From Marine Group II euryarchaeote MED-G33 (lineage in GTDB: Archaea > Thermoplasmatota > Poseidoniia > Poseidoniales > Thalassarchaeaceae), in contig NTJU01000003.1 of assembly GCA_002457195.1 (NCBI GenBank), forward strand, positions 1 through 38,300: a stretch of 38,300 nt of DNA. Direction: 5' to 3'. Both the position numbers and the translations under genes were made by a program. Under the pieces are notes generated by a model that did not search any database, was not told the origin of the DNA, and saw nothing but the letters and a program-made list of their open reading frames with translations. This document shows, in pieces, positions 26,273 through 35,941 of this stretch. Position 1 is the first letter of the stretch; the number at the start of each line of letters is the position of its first letter.

Positions 26273-27858
26273 TCACAGTCGAGATTGTGGTGTAATCCGA
26301 TGTTTTCTTTGCGATTAATCGCTGCACTGGTAACCAATCTAGATACATGGACCATATTCCGTAGTTCGACGACTTCTTGTGTTGGAAGGCTCCCCCTCCA
26401 GATTCGCTCGACTTCTTCTCTGAGGAATTCCAATCGACGTTGCGCGCGCTGCAATCTAGAATTCCGTTTTACAAGTCCAACATCATCGGTCATTGTTGAT
26501 TGAAGCGCGATTCGATCACTTCTGAGTGGTGAATGTTCAACCAGTGATGACAAACCTTCTGCACGCCATTCTGGCAACTCCTCGTTTCCGCCACCTGGGG
26601 CAATGTTTGCAATCACATGTTCAGCACACCGGTGTGAGAAAACAACTGCTTCCAACAGGCTGTTTGAAGCCAATCTGTTCGCACCGTGTAAGCCCGTGCA
26701 GGCAACTTCTCCAATCGCATATAGACCCGGGTATTGTATCTCATTTGAGAAGGTCGGAGATTGTCTCGCCAAACCATTTTCATCAACTGAAATTCCTCCG
26801 ACCATATAGTGGGCAGCAGGTGCGACTGGAATGGGGTCTACTCCAAGTTCCAAACCATTCTTCTTCAATCTGGACCGGATGGTCGGGAATCGTTGTTGGA
26901 TTTCCTCTTTATCGAGGTGCGATGTCACCAACCAAACACAGTTTTCACCGGTTTCTTTCATCTCTTGATCCGTAGCCCTGGCAACGATATCTCTCGTCGC
27001 CAAAGATCCACGGGTGTCGTGATTGAGCATGAATGAATATTCGGTGGGTTCACCTCCTTCGGATTCCCATTTGGCCAAATTTTCGGATGTCATCAAAATA
27101 GCTCCATGGCCTCGTAATGCTTCGGAAATGAGAAATGGCCTTTCGCCTGAGAGGGCTAGTGCTGTGGGGTGGAATTGGACGAATTCAAGATCTCGCACCT
27201 TCGCACCGGCTCTGTGAGCCATGGCAATTCCATCACCGGTTGCAACGGGCGGATTTGTGGTCTGGCGATATATGTGGCCAGCCCCTCCTGTGGCGATAAT
27301 GATTGATTGCGCTGGAATTGTTTTCACAACCTCATCAGGTGTGAGGACCCAAATACCGGCAATACCCTTGATTTCTGCGGATTTATCCTTTAGAATTAAA
27401 TCAACAGCCATATGTGATTCAAGCAATTCTAGATTTGGAGATTCACGTGCTTCAATAATCAGTGCCCGCTCAATTTCAGCTCCAGTTGCATCCTTTGAAT
27501 GCAGAATACGCCGGGATGAATGCCCACCTTCGAGAGTTAGGTCAAACCCATCTTCATTTGAATCAAATTGAACTCCTGAAGATATCAAATCCTCAATTCG
27601 ATTTGAAGCTTCACGGACGACCATTTCAACGATTTTCGGGTCGCTAAGGCCACAACCTGCATCAATAGTATCGTCGATATGTGCTTGGTAATCTGTATTC
27701 GACATTGCTGCTGCGATACCACCTTGCGCCCAATTTGTGGATGAATCTGAGAGATTCTTCTTTGTCACGACTATTGTGGACAACCCTGCACGGGCACAGC
27801 GGGTTGCTACAAACAGGCCTGCGATTCCAGAACCAACCACCACTACATCCGCCATCAC
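26269..27858 (-). CDS. nadB: L-aspartate oxidase
   Basis: 529 aa; 'VVVVGSGIAGLFVATRCARAGLSTIVVTKKNLSDSSTNWAQGGIAAAM', 'GGHSSRRILHSKDATGAEIERAL', 'FVQFHPTALAL', 'AAHYMVGGISVDENGLARQ', 'LYAIGEVACTGLHGANRLASNSLLEAVVF'. Confidence 0.95.
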   Translation of the reverse strand: MMADVVVVGSGIAGLFVATRCARAGLSTIVVTKKNLSDSSTNWAQGGIAAAMSNTDYQAHIDDTIDAGCGLSDPKIVEMVVREASNRIEDLISSGVQFDSNEDGFDLTLEGGHSSRRILHSKDATGAEIERALIIEARESPNLELLESHMAVDLILKDKSAEIKGIAGIWVLTPDEVVKTIPAQSIIIATGGAGHIYRQTTNPPVATGDGIAMAHRAGAKVRDLEFVQFHPTALALSGERPFLISEALRGHGAILMTSENLAKWESEGGEPTEYSFMLNHDTRGSLATRDIVARATDQEMKETGENCVWLVTSHLDKEEIQQRFPTIRSRLKKNGLELGVDPIPVAPAAHYMVGGISVDENGLARQSPTFSNEIQYPGLYAIGEVACTGLHGANRLASNSLLEAVVFSHRCAEHVIANIAPGGGNEELPEWRAEGLSSLVEHSPLRSDRIALQSTMTDDVGLVKRNSRLQRAQRRLEFLREEVERIWRGSLPTQEVVELRNMVHVSRLVTSAAINRKENIGLHHNLDCD

Positions 27859-27953
27859 ATCACCCCGTTCGATTCGGTGGTTGGCATTATTGCATTCAAC
27901 GTTACCCTCCCCGGGGGAACCCGGCGATAGTCATAATACTCGTCCGGTATACA

Positions 27954-28718
27954 ATGAAGCCAATGGGTCGAGCAAAGCATGTCGCGAAACTCGCAATCGG
28001 CCTGTTGCTTTCCGTCCTGACACTCTGGAATCTCCATATCGGCTTCTACCAGATGGGTGGAGGGGAGATGCACAAACTGGTCTTGACCATGGTATTCAGT
28101 GGTGTTTGTGGTGAATCTGCCATTCAAGCGGATCTGAATAGCGCAGGAATCTCCGAGTGCTTGCAACCATTGGGTACGTGGGAGCCCATCGATGTGGCTC
28201 TCCTCGGAATCGGAGTATCTCTAACTTGGTCGTCACTGCGTGCGTTGTTCTCAAATCAGAGGAAACCCAGCCGTTCCGAGCGCCGAGGAAAGCGTTTCCA
28301 GAGGCTTGGTATGCTGGTTGCACTCGTGGGCGTTGCAGATTTCTTTGGAATGCTGACTGACGATGGGCGACCACTCGATGCAGGGGAGATTTTCGGCTTC
28401 CCATTGATGGGAGGTATGTCGTTGATTTTACTGACCATTGCGTTGTTCCTATCACTCATAGGTGGATCCTTGCGAAGAAAGGGACGACGTCCCCAGGGCC
28501 GCGATTCGGGTTCACGCAAATTCATCGGTTCTGCAGAACGCCATCTTGGAGGTAATTTCTCAGTGGGAGATCTTCGTCGCGCCCTGATGTTAGATGCCTT
28601 CGAAGATCCATTCCAAGTCAATGCTGACGATGAGTGGGGCGAAGGTGTAGGGCGTACCTGTCATTACTGCAATGGTGAAGGTTGCAGCCAGTGTGGATTT
28701 AGCGGTTCTTTGGGCTGA
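27954..28718 (+). CDS. Membrane protein with C-terminal CxxC...CxxC zinc-ribbon-like tail, unknown function
   Basis: ORF-track frame 27681..28718, trimmed to ATG 27954 (MKPMGRAKHVAKLAIGLLLSVLTLWNLHIGFYQ...) to avoid overlap with the start of nadB. Several hydrophobic segments; C-terminus 'TCHYCNGEGCSQCGFSGSLG'. Confidence 0.7.
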   Translation: MKPMGRAKHVAKLAIGLLLSVLTLWNLHIGFYQMGGGEMHKLVLTMVFSGVCGESAIQADLNSAGISECLQPLGTWEPIDVALLGIGVSLTWSSLRALFSNQRKPSRSERRGKRFQRLGMLVALVGVADFFGMLTDDGRPLDAGEIFGFPLMGGMSLILLTIALFLSLIGGSLRRKGRRPQGRDSGSRKFIGSAERHLGGNFSVGDLRRALMLDAFEDPFQVNADDEWGEGVGRTCHYCNGEGCSQCGFSGSLG

Positions 28719-28823
28719 TAATAAACGTAACACGGCGCCTCTAATGGTTGCAAAAAACCCATCCCTTCTCGTGTGCGTGAAGCACAGTGTTTATGGTGGT
28801 CGGGATTCAAGCCCATGCTAGCG

Positions 28824-28843
28824 TGTATATTCAAAGATATACA
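28824..28843 (+). promoter_or_regulatory. Inverted repeat TGTATAT-tcaaag-ATATACA overlapping TATA-like sequence upstream of smc
   Basis: Perfect 7-bp arms, 6-nt spacer, 15 nt before the smc start codon. Confidence 0.4.
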
Positions 28844-28858
28844 AACAGGTGAGATGGG

Positions 28859-31800
28859 ATGTTTCTGAAGGCTATCGAATTAGAGAATTTCAAGTCGTTC
28901 AAAGGGGAGGTGGTGATTCCGTACGAATTGGGTTTCACTGCGATTACTGGACCCAATGGTAGCGGAAAAAGCAACTGTGGGGATGCGATTCAATTCGTTC
29001 TTGGTCCCCGTAGCGCCAAGAGTCTACGAGCCCAGAATGTCAAGGATCTGATATTCAATGGTGGGAAGAAGGACAAGCCAGCCCGTTCTTGTACTGCAAC
29101 TTTGGTGTTTGACAACACCGCAGACGACTCGGGACAACGCCGTTTGCGTGTCGATGCAGACGAAGTACGCTTCACACGCACAGTCAAATTGAATCGTAAG
29201 AATGATTCAGTCACTGCTTACTATCTGAATGAACGAAGTTCAACCAGTACCGAATTCCGAAGAATACTCACTGAGGCCGGAGCCCGGGGGGATGGTTACA
29301 ACATCGTTCTCCAGGGTGACGTCACCCATTTGGCCACCATGACAACTCGGGATCGAAGAAAGGTCCTCGACGATGTCGCCGGTGTCACGGCCTATGATGA
29401 TGAAATTAAGCGCGCAGATCGGCAACGCAAGAAGGCCGAAGAATACCTTGAGCGCATATCCCTTCTTGAAGAGGAACTCAAGGATCGTCTCAAAACACTC
29501 AGCAAGGAACGCGAACAGGCGATGAAATATCGTAACTTAGCCGAAGCCCTAGACAATGCGCGTGTTACAGCCATCCACGCTCGCCACCGTTCGCGATTAA
29601 ATGAAATACAAATGATTGCAGATGAGCGGACAGGCTACATTACACGCATTGAAAATCTTACCAAATCAATCCAGGAAACTGGTTCTGAACTTCTCGATTT
29701 AGACGGTGAAATTGCCGATATTGAACGCCAACTCGATTCAGTTCTTGGTGATGATGGGAAGGCACTCGGCGAACGTCTGCGCAAACTGCAAGTCGATGTC
29801 GAAACCCGCAAAGACCGAATTTCAGACTCAGAAACTGCAATCGAGGATGCTGAAGATGAGAGCCAAGTACTTTCCAAGGAACAATCCAATGCTCAACAAG
29901 CCCTTGAGAACCACCAAGTCAGCCTCTCTGAGGCACAAGAGGCATTGGTCAAGGCCGATGCAGACATGGAATCAGCAGCCGAAGAAGAGAAAGCAGCGCG
30001 CGAAGCCATTTCAGGCGGGGATCGCGCAAACCATGACCTCAATCGTGCCTTCGGCAAAGCAACAGAAGCTGTGACCAAAGCTGACGAGTTACGTGTTACA
30101 GCATCCCTAGAGGCTGACCGATCACAAAATCAAGTGACAATGGCCGAAGAACGCCTCGCAGAATTGGAAGAGTCGCTCGCCGATGCTCGCCTTACTCGTG
30201 ATGACTTACAATTGGTTGGAGAGGATCTTCAAGGTGATAGTGGTGAAAATGATCGAAGCCAAATGGCTGAGGAATTGACTCGCCTACAACGTCAAGAACG
30301 AACACTCATGGAGCAAACCGAGGAAGTTGAGCGGAAAGTTCGCGAAGCAGAACGTTCCCTTGCCCGGGCTCAGGGTGAAATGGAAAATAAGTCAGGTTCC
30401 AAGGCTGGATTGGCCCAAGCAGTTTCCGCAGTCATGTCACTCAAAGATTCAGGACAGGTTCAGGGGATTCTGGGACCGCTTGGACAATTGTGTGAGCCCA
30501 AGGATACTGAGCACGAAGAGGCTCTTGCGTTCGCCCTGGGTGGCGGAATGAACAGTATCATTGTTCGTGACGATGAAACCGCAGCGACCTGTATCAAGTG
30601 GTTGCGAGACAACCGTGCCGGCCGGGCCACATTCCTACCACTGAACAAACTCACCGTTCGTCGACCAGGTGGGAAAGCAGTCATGACCGCTCGTCAGGAC
30701 GGTGTTGTAGGCTTTGCATTCAATCTACTAGAGTTTGATGAAACGATTGAATCAGCAGTCAAGCACGCTGTTCGAGACACACTCATTGTCCGAGACATGG
30801 GTACTGCAAGACGTCACATGGGTGGCGTACGAATGGTGACTCTGGATGGTAGTATTACAGAGGCAAGTGGGGCCATGGTCGGTGGTGCTGTACGAGGCCG
30901 CCGCCCCCAATTCGGTGGCAATATTGCTGGCATGAATGCAGTTCAGCAGGCTGAAACCGAAATCAGCCGATTGGAATTGCTTTCCGATACGGTCAACGCT
31001 GCTCTGGCTGAAGCACGTCAAAATCAACATCGTCTACGGGAGAAAATCAACAATCTTGGTGGTGACGATACAAGTCTCAAACTACGTGCGTGGCAAGAAG
31101 ATATGAAGCGAGCAAACACTGCCTTTGAATCGGCACAAGACAAGCTCAAGGTTTGCAACGCCCAACTTGTTGAAGCCAAGAATGTCTATCAGAAGTTACA
31201 GGATCGTGCTGATGCTGCAACAGAGGCTTACGACAATGCTGTCAATGAACGTCAGATTGCTTCCGACAGTTTACTTTCATCATCACCTGAACATCTTTCA
31301 GAACGCCTAAGGGCGAGCGATGAACTCCGTGTTGCTGCAATGCAAGCGAAGATTGACGCAGAATCTAAACTGGCAACAGGGAATGCGAATACGGAACTAT
31401 TGCAGCACAATGTCAATGAAATCGAGAGGCGTATTGCCGAGCAATCTTCAATCATCGAGAAGTCACAAGCACGTATCAGCGAACTCAATGCAGAAATTGA
31501 GACCTTGAATTCAGAACTCGAAACTGTTTCGGAGGCCCACGAACAAGTTGCTGAAGAACACCGGGAACTCAACGAGCGTTCCAAGTCACTACGTGAAGAT
31601 CGTGCTGGCATCAAAGCAACTCTTGAGCAAAATAGCAACACTCGTGAATCTCTCCGAACTCGTTGTGATGAACTATCTCAAGAAATTGAGAACAAACGCA
31701 GGCTACTTGAGGAGTTGACGCAGGAAATGTCAGCCCAGAATGTCGAACCACTGACTGAAGATATTGACTTGCCCAGCGTAGGGGATGCAGAGTCTAGTGT

Positions 31801-32830
31801 TCGAAATATCGAGCGTCGGATTTCAAATCTAGGCGATGTCAACATGATGGCGATCGAACAATATGATGAGGCTGAAGAACGTCTTGTCCGCATCACTGAT
31901 GATTCTAGCGTCCTAAGAAAGCGTCGTACAGACCTCATCCAACTCACTGAAAAGTTGGAGGGCGAACGCAAGTCCAGGTTGACCACTGTATTGGAAATAG
32001 TCTCTGAGAATTTCAAGCGAGTTTACAGTAGATTATCTGATGGTGGTAACGCTGAGTTGCGCCTTGAGAATCCAAAAGATCCCTTTACAGGTGGCCTTGA
32101 GATGTGGTGCCAACCGCGAGGCAAATCTAGCAAGAGCAAACTCAGTCTTCTCTCTGGTGGTGAGAAATCAATGGCGGCATTGGCTCTCATTTTCGCAATC
32201 CAAGATTACGACCCAAGTCCTTTCTATTACTTCGATGAAGTTGACCAGAACCTCGATGCATACAACGCAGAACATATCGCACGCCTTTGTCGTCTACGTA
32301 GCCAACGAGCTCAGTTCATCATGGTCACATTGCGCAAAGTCAGCCTACAACTTGCAGACCACCACATCGGAATCACTCATGCTGGCGATGGTTGCAGTCG
32401 TCGTATCACTGACTTTGACCGTGAACAGGCCATCGAACTCGGCGAGGCAGCTGAGGCAGAACTTGAAGCGGCCACAGCCACCCTGGAGAAGAAGGCGAAA
32501 CTGACCAAAGATCTCCCTGATCCTTCCAAGATGGAATCTGCACCCGAAGAATTGCCGACTCCAGCTAGTCTGGGTGGCTCATTATTGGATGCCGAAGACA
32601 GTGCAAGTGAAACTCCAGTCTCAGCCGAAGTGGGCCCTGAAATCGTTGAAAACGATGGGCCGGATATCACAATTTCTTCACTCGCTGATCGAGCCTCGGA
32701 TGAAAAAGAGGACATGGATGAACGCCTCGAATGGGAGCAAGCAGTGGATGCGAAAAAGGCTGAAGAAGAGGCAGGTTCCGAGCCAGTTGAGCAAATTACT
32801 GAAGTCCCTGAAGTAGAGGAACAGGAGTGA
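28859..32830 (+). CDS. smc: Chromosome segregation protein SMC
   Basis: 1323 aa; Walker A 'ITGPNGSGKSNCGDAIQFVLG', coiled coils, hinge 'VQGILGPLGQLCEPKDTEHEEALAFALGGGMNSIIVRD', signature 'KLSLLSGGEKSMAALALIFAI', Walker B 'PFYYFDEVDQNLDAYNA'. Confidence 0.97.
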   Translation: MFLKAIELENFKSFKGEVVIPYELGFTAITGPNGSGKSNCGDAIQFVLGPRSAKSLRAQNVKDLIFNGGKKDKPARSCTATLVFDNTADDSGQRRLRVDADEVRFTRTVKLNRKNDSVTAYYLNERSSTSTEFRRILTEAGARGDGYNIVLQGDVTHLATMTTRDRRKVLDDVAGVTAYDDEIKRADRQRKKAEEYLERISLLEEELKDRLKTLSKEREQAMKYRNLAEALDNARVTAIHARHRSRLNEIQMIADERTGYITRIENLTKSIQETGSELLDLDGEIADIERQLDSVLGDDGKALGERLRKLQVDVETRKDRISDSETAIEDAEDESQVLSKEQSNAQQALENHQVSLSEAQEALVKADADMESAAEEEKAAREAISGGDRANHDLNRAFGKATEAVTKADELRVTASLEADRSQNQVTMAEERLAELEESLADARLTRDDLQLVGEDLQGDSGENDRSQMAEELTRLQRQERTLMEQTEEVERKVREAERSLARAQGEMENKSGSKAGLAQAVSAVMSLKDSGQVQGILGPLGQLCEPKDTEHEEALAFALGGGMNSIIVRDDETAATCIKWLRDNRAGRATFLPLNKLTVRRPGGKAVMTARQDGVVGFAFNLLEFDETIESAVKHAVRDTLIVRDMGTARRHMGGVRMVTLDGSITEASGAMVGGAVRGRRPQFGGNIAGMNAVQQAETEISRLELLSDTVNAALAEARQNQHRLREKINNLGGDDTSLKLRAWQEDMKRANTAFESAQDKLKVCNAQLVEAKNVYQKLQDRADAATEAYDNAVNERQIASDSLLSSSPEHLSERLRASDELRVAAMQAKIDAESKLATGNANTELLQHNVNEIERRIAEQSSIIEKSQARISELNAEIETLNSELETVSEAHEQVAEEHRELNERSKSLREDRAGIKATLEQNSNTRESLRTRCDELSQEIENKRRLLEELTQEMSAQNVEPLTEDIDLPSVGDAESSVRNIERRISNLGDVNMMAIEQYDEAEERLVRITDDSSVLRKRRTDLIQLTEKLEGERKSRLTTVLEIVSENFKRVYSRLSDGGNAELRLENPKDPFTGGLEMWCQPRGKSSKSKLSLLSGGEKSMAALALIFAIQDYDPSPFYYFDEVDQNLDAYNAEHIARLCRLRSQRAQFIMVTLRKVSLQLADHHIGITHAGDGCSRRITDFDREQAIELGEAAEAELEAATATLEKKAKLTKDLPDPSKMESAPEELPTPASLGGSLLDAEDSASETPVSAEVGPEIVENDGPDITISSLADRASDEKEDMDERLEWEQAVDAKKAEEEAGSEPVEQITEVPEVEEQE

Positions 32831-32835
32831 TTTCG

Positions 32836-33846
32836 ATGTCTCTACTTGAGACCCGTGACATGCAAGCGACGATTGTCAAACAGTTGCTTGGTGAACAAGA
32901 TGATGCAAATCTCGACAAGCATCGATATATCGATCGTTTGATTGAAATTGCGGATTTAGAAAGCGCAGAACATCAGAGCCTAGCCGACCCATTTGATCGA
33001 TCTGTCGCACTCGTTTTCCAGATGTTTAACGATGCAAGTTTGGATCCGTGGGATGTTGATTTGAGTGTTTTCATCGAACAGTTCAATCTCCGTACAAAGG
33101 ATACAGAAAATATCGACCTCCCAACCTGTGGGCGCCTAATACGAATGGCTTGGAAAGTATTGCATGGTCAAGCATCTACACTACTCGATCGCGCAGAGCG
33201 TGCTGAAGAAGAATGGGAGGATGACCCTTGGGCCCTGGAAGGTTGGCAAACCGAATTTGAGGATGAAGAATACAATTTCAGTGTAGGGATTATTACTGGA
33301 CAAACCACTGATGTGTTGCCCAATCTTCTCGATGGACGGGTAAAACGTGAGGAAGGTCGCCCCGTTACCCTTACTGAATTGTTGATGTCTCTACAGGGAG
33401 CACATCAAGAGGTTGAAGAACGCCGGATTCGCGAAGAGAGCCGGATTAAACATGCAGCCGAAGTCAGTGATTGGATGTCAAATGTGACGACTCGGATGCA
33501 CAAGGAAGACCTTGAGGATGATATTCGGCGATGCTGGGAGGCGATTCGGGCTGCCAGTCCAGATGGTGCCCCCGTCACTCTGGAACAAGTCGCAGAAAAA
33601 CTAGCTGAGCATTCTGCTGCAGAAGGATGGACTTTGAAGGAGGCCGAGGAAGAAGGCCAGGTAACGGGTTTTGTTTCTGCATTATTCCTCACGCACCGGG
33701 GTTACACTGATTTGTGGCAAATGGAATACCCTAGTGGAGATATTTTCTTACAGGACAAATGGCCGAAATACGATGATTTTTCAGCCATATCTACAGAGAT
33801 CGGTATCGGGCCACGCCAAGCAGATAGAGGTGATGATTCTGAGTGA
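32836..33846 (+). CDS. scpA: Segregation and condensation protein A (kleisin)
   Basis: ORF track 32827..33846; start at ATG 32836 is more likely (MSLLETRDMQ). 'DPFDRSVALVFQMFNDASLDPWDVDLSVFIEQF' is ScpA-like. Between smc and scpB. Confidence 0.88.
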   Translation: MSLLETRDMQATIVKQLLGEQDDANLDKHRYIDRLIEIADLESAEHQSLADPFDRSVALVFQMFNDASLDPWDVDLSVFIEQFNLRTKDTENIDLPTCGRLIRMAWKVLHGQASTLLDRAERAEEEWEDDPWALEGWQTEFEDEEYNFSVGIITGQTTDVLPNLLDGRVKREEGRPVTLTELLMSLQGAHQEVEERRIREESRIKHAAEVSDWMSNVTTRMHKEDLEDDIRRCWEAIRAASPDGAPVTLEQVAEKLAEHSAAEGWTLKEAEEEGQVTGFVSALFLTHRGYTDLWQMEYPSGDIFLQDKWPKYDDFSAISTEIGIGPRQADRGDDSE

Positions 33847-34480
33847 CGTAGATCTACGCACCTTGCTAGAAGCAACCTTGTTCGGGGCCGGCCGTTCTCT
33901 TTCTGTTGAAGAGCTTGCAGAATCACTACAGCAAACTCCGGGTGAGATTGTTGCACATCTCGAGTCGTTACAGCACACAATGAAACGTCGACCAGGGGGG
34001 GCTCTCCAACTGACCAGCGTCAGTGGAAGATGGGTTATGGAAGTGAAACCAAAATTGGCCAACCACATTCCATCGTCATTCAGAACTGAGATTCCTCAGC
34101 GCTTGTTAGCTGCTGCAGCGCTGATTGCATATCATCAACCAATGGCACAGAGCCAACTGGTCGAAATGATTGGACAACGCGCCTATGATCATGTTCGTGA
34201 CCTCGCTCATCTTGGTTTGATTGATCGTCGGCGTGATGGACTCTCAAGGCGCTTGACAACAACTCGCCGTTTCGCGGAGATGTTCGGTTGCCCATTTGCT
34301 GAATCGAAAAAAGTGCGTAAGTGGTTCAGGGAACATGCTGCCAAAATGGGCATGGATGGTGCTGAACTGGCCGCGAGTCTAGGGGACGGAGATGGTGAGA
34401 TTCAAGATGCACCTGAAGTCCCTGTCGGTGAAGACTGGGATGAGTCCAGCGCTGAAGTCATAGGTGACGAGGAAGAGTGA
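33833..34480 (+). CDS. scpB: Segregation and condensation protein B
   Basis: Frame of ORF 33671..34480 trimmed to ATG 33833 (MILSDVDLRTLLEATLFGAGRSLSVEELAESLQ...). 'RLLAAAALIAYHQPMAQSQLVEMIGQRAYDHVRDLAHLGLIDRRRDG' is ScpB-like. Overlaps the end of scpA. Confidence 0.88.
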   Translation: MILSDVDLRTLLEATLFGAGRSLSVEELAESLQQTPGEIVAHLESLQHTMKRRPGGALQLTSVSGRWVMEVKPKLANHIPSSFRTEIPQRLLAAAALIAYHQPMAQSQLVEMIGQRAYDHVRDLAHLGLIDRRRDGLSRRLTTTRRFAEMFGCPFAESKKVRKWFREHAAKMGMDGAELAASLGDGDGEIQDAPEVPVGEDWDESSAEVIGDEEE

Positions 34481-35773
34481 TCATCCTCGAAGCTCATTCA
34501 GTGCGTTTTCAATCGCTGCTGCTGTGATTCTTTCGCCACTTGCCCGAATCATATCGACTACAACATCGACTTCATGATCCTCTGCACCTGCTGTAACGGC
34601 CATATTCCTCGCATGTAATTTCATGTGACCTGCTTGGATTCCAACGGTGGCGAGGGCGCGTAGAGCACCCAGATTCTGGGCCAGCCCTGCTGCTGCCATC
34701 ACCTTGGATAGGTCATCGGCAGTCCTGGCACCCATGATGGCGACATTTGCCTTGGCGACAGGATGTACGCGCACAGCGCCGCCAACGAGACCAACGGGCA
34801 TTGGTAATTCAATCGAACCAACCAAGTTTCCATCCGCATCCTTTTCCCAATGTGTCAGGGAACCGTATGTTCGTCCATATGATGCATAGGAATGCGCTCC
34901 AGATTCGATAGCACGCCAATCTTGTCCACAGGCGACTCCAATCGGTGAAATCGCATTCATGATGCCCTTGTTGTGGGTTGTAGCTCTAAATGGGTCTGCT
35001 GCGGCAAAGTGGTATGCTTGTAGAATCCCTTCGATGACTTCTGCGCCTTGGGCAGCATCACCTGCATTTGACATTTCTACAGGGGTGAAAGTAGCACTAA
35101 CGCGGGCCAAACGGTGTATGGCCAAATTACTGATGATACGGAGAATGACAGTACCTCCGGAAATCGCTTCGACACGCGGTGCAATCGTTTCTGCCATCGT
35201 ATTGACTGCATTGGCACCCATGGCATCCTGACAATCGACCAGAATATGGACGATCACCATTGGGCCGGATTCTGTATCGATTACTCTTGCCTCAAGATCT
35301 CGACACCCGCCTCCAAATTTGACGAGAATTGGGTCAACCTCATTACAGGCCTCAATCAAACCGTCTTTTGCTTCAAGGATGGCTGATTTGGCTGCAAAAA
35401 CATCTTCACACCCTACGACTTGAATCTGACCAATCATGATTGGGTCTGTATTGTTGGACACAAAGCCCCCTTTTGCATGACATCGCTTGGCCATATTACT
35501 GGCTGCAGCAACCACTGATGGTTCTTCAAGGGCGAAGGGTACGATATAGTGCTCATCATCGATAATGAAATTCGTTGCAACGCCTACAGGGAGTGCCAAT
35601 GTACCGATGACATTCTCAATGATCCGATCTGCAGCAGATTCTGACAATTCTCCTGTTGCGGCAAGCGCATCGATAGCCTCTTGATCCAATCCGGCCAATT
35701 CTGCAACCTTCTCTCTTCGCTCTTTGACACTTAATTTGAAAAATCCCTTCAGACGGCTGTTCTCAACAGGCAT
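34481..35773 (-). CDS. Hydroxymethylglutaryl-CoA reductase, class II (bacterial/degradative type)
   Basis: 430 aa; 'SRLKGFFKLSVKERREKVAELAGL', 'ALPVGVATNFIIDDEHYIVPFALEEPSVVAAASNMAKR', 'DAMGANAVNTMAE', 'HNKGIMNAISPIGVACGQDWRAIE' as in class II HMGR. Confidence 0.93.
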   Translation of the reverse strand: MPVENSRLKGFFKLSVKERREKVAELAGLDQEAIDALAATGELSESAADRIIENVIGTLALPVGVATNFIIDDEHYIVPFALEEPSVVAAASNMAKRCHAKGGFVSNNTDPIMIGQIQVVGCEDVFAAKSAILEAKDGLIEACNEVDPILVKFGGGCRDLEARVIDTESGPMVIVHILVDCQDAMGANAVNTMAETIAPRVEAISGGTVILRIISNLAIHRLARVSATFTPVEMSNAGDAAQGAEVIEGILQAYHFAAADPFRATTHNKGIMNAISPIGVACGQDWRAIESGAHSYASYGRTYGSLTHWEKDADGNLVGSIELPMPVGLVGGAVRVHPVAKANVAIMGARTADDLSKVMAAAGLAQNLGALRALATVGIQAGHMKLHARNMAVTAGAEDHEVDVVVDMIRASGERITAAAIENALNELRG

Positions 35774-35879
35774 GGCTAATCCTCGTTCTGTTCCTTGAGT
35801 TCGATGTCCTAAAGGGTTGCGAATAGGTTTGTTCCAACCGCTTGATTTGGGGCAATATGGCGAACGCCATCAGATACGT

Positions 35880-35941
35880 ATGCGTTAACAAAGCGTTACT
35901 AACGCTTTACATGCGTTAACAAAGCGTTAATAATGCGTTAA
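35880..35941. repeat. Iteron-like cluster: two 19-bp direct repeats ATGCGTTAACAAAGCGTTA plus partial and inverted copies
   Basis: Copy 1 at 35880..35898, copy 2 at 35911..35929, partial ATGCGTTAA at 35933..35941. Inverted repeat AAGCGTTA-C-TAACGCTT at 35891..35907. GCGTTA cores at 35882, 35893, 35913, 35924, 35935. A further GCGTTAAC is at 36042. Confidence 0.9.

Noticed and set aside
27681-27953. N-terminal extension of the 27681..28718 ORF
   Set aside because: It overlaps nadB on the opposite strand and has no family-like sequence; ATG 27954 is more plausible.
33671-33832. N-terminal extension of ScpB from 33671
   Set aside because: It overlaps scpA out of frame; MILSDVDLRTLLEATLFGAG at 33833 fits ScpB.
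35880-35941. CRISPR array interpretation of the GCGTTAAC repeats
   Set aside because: Repeats are short (19 bp), spacers ~12 bp, only two full copies, with partial and inverted cores; iteron/operator-like rather than CRISPR.
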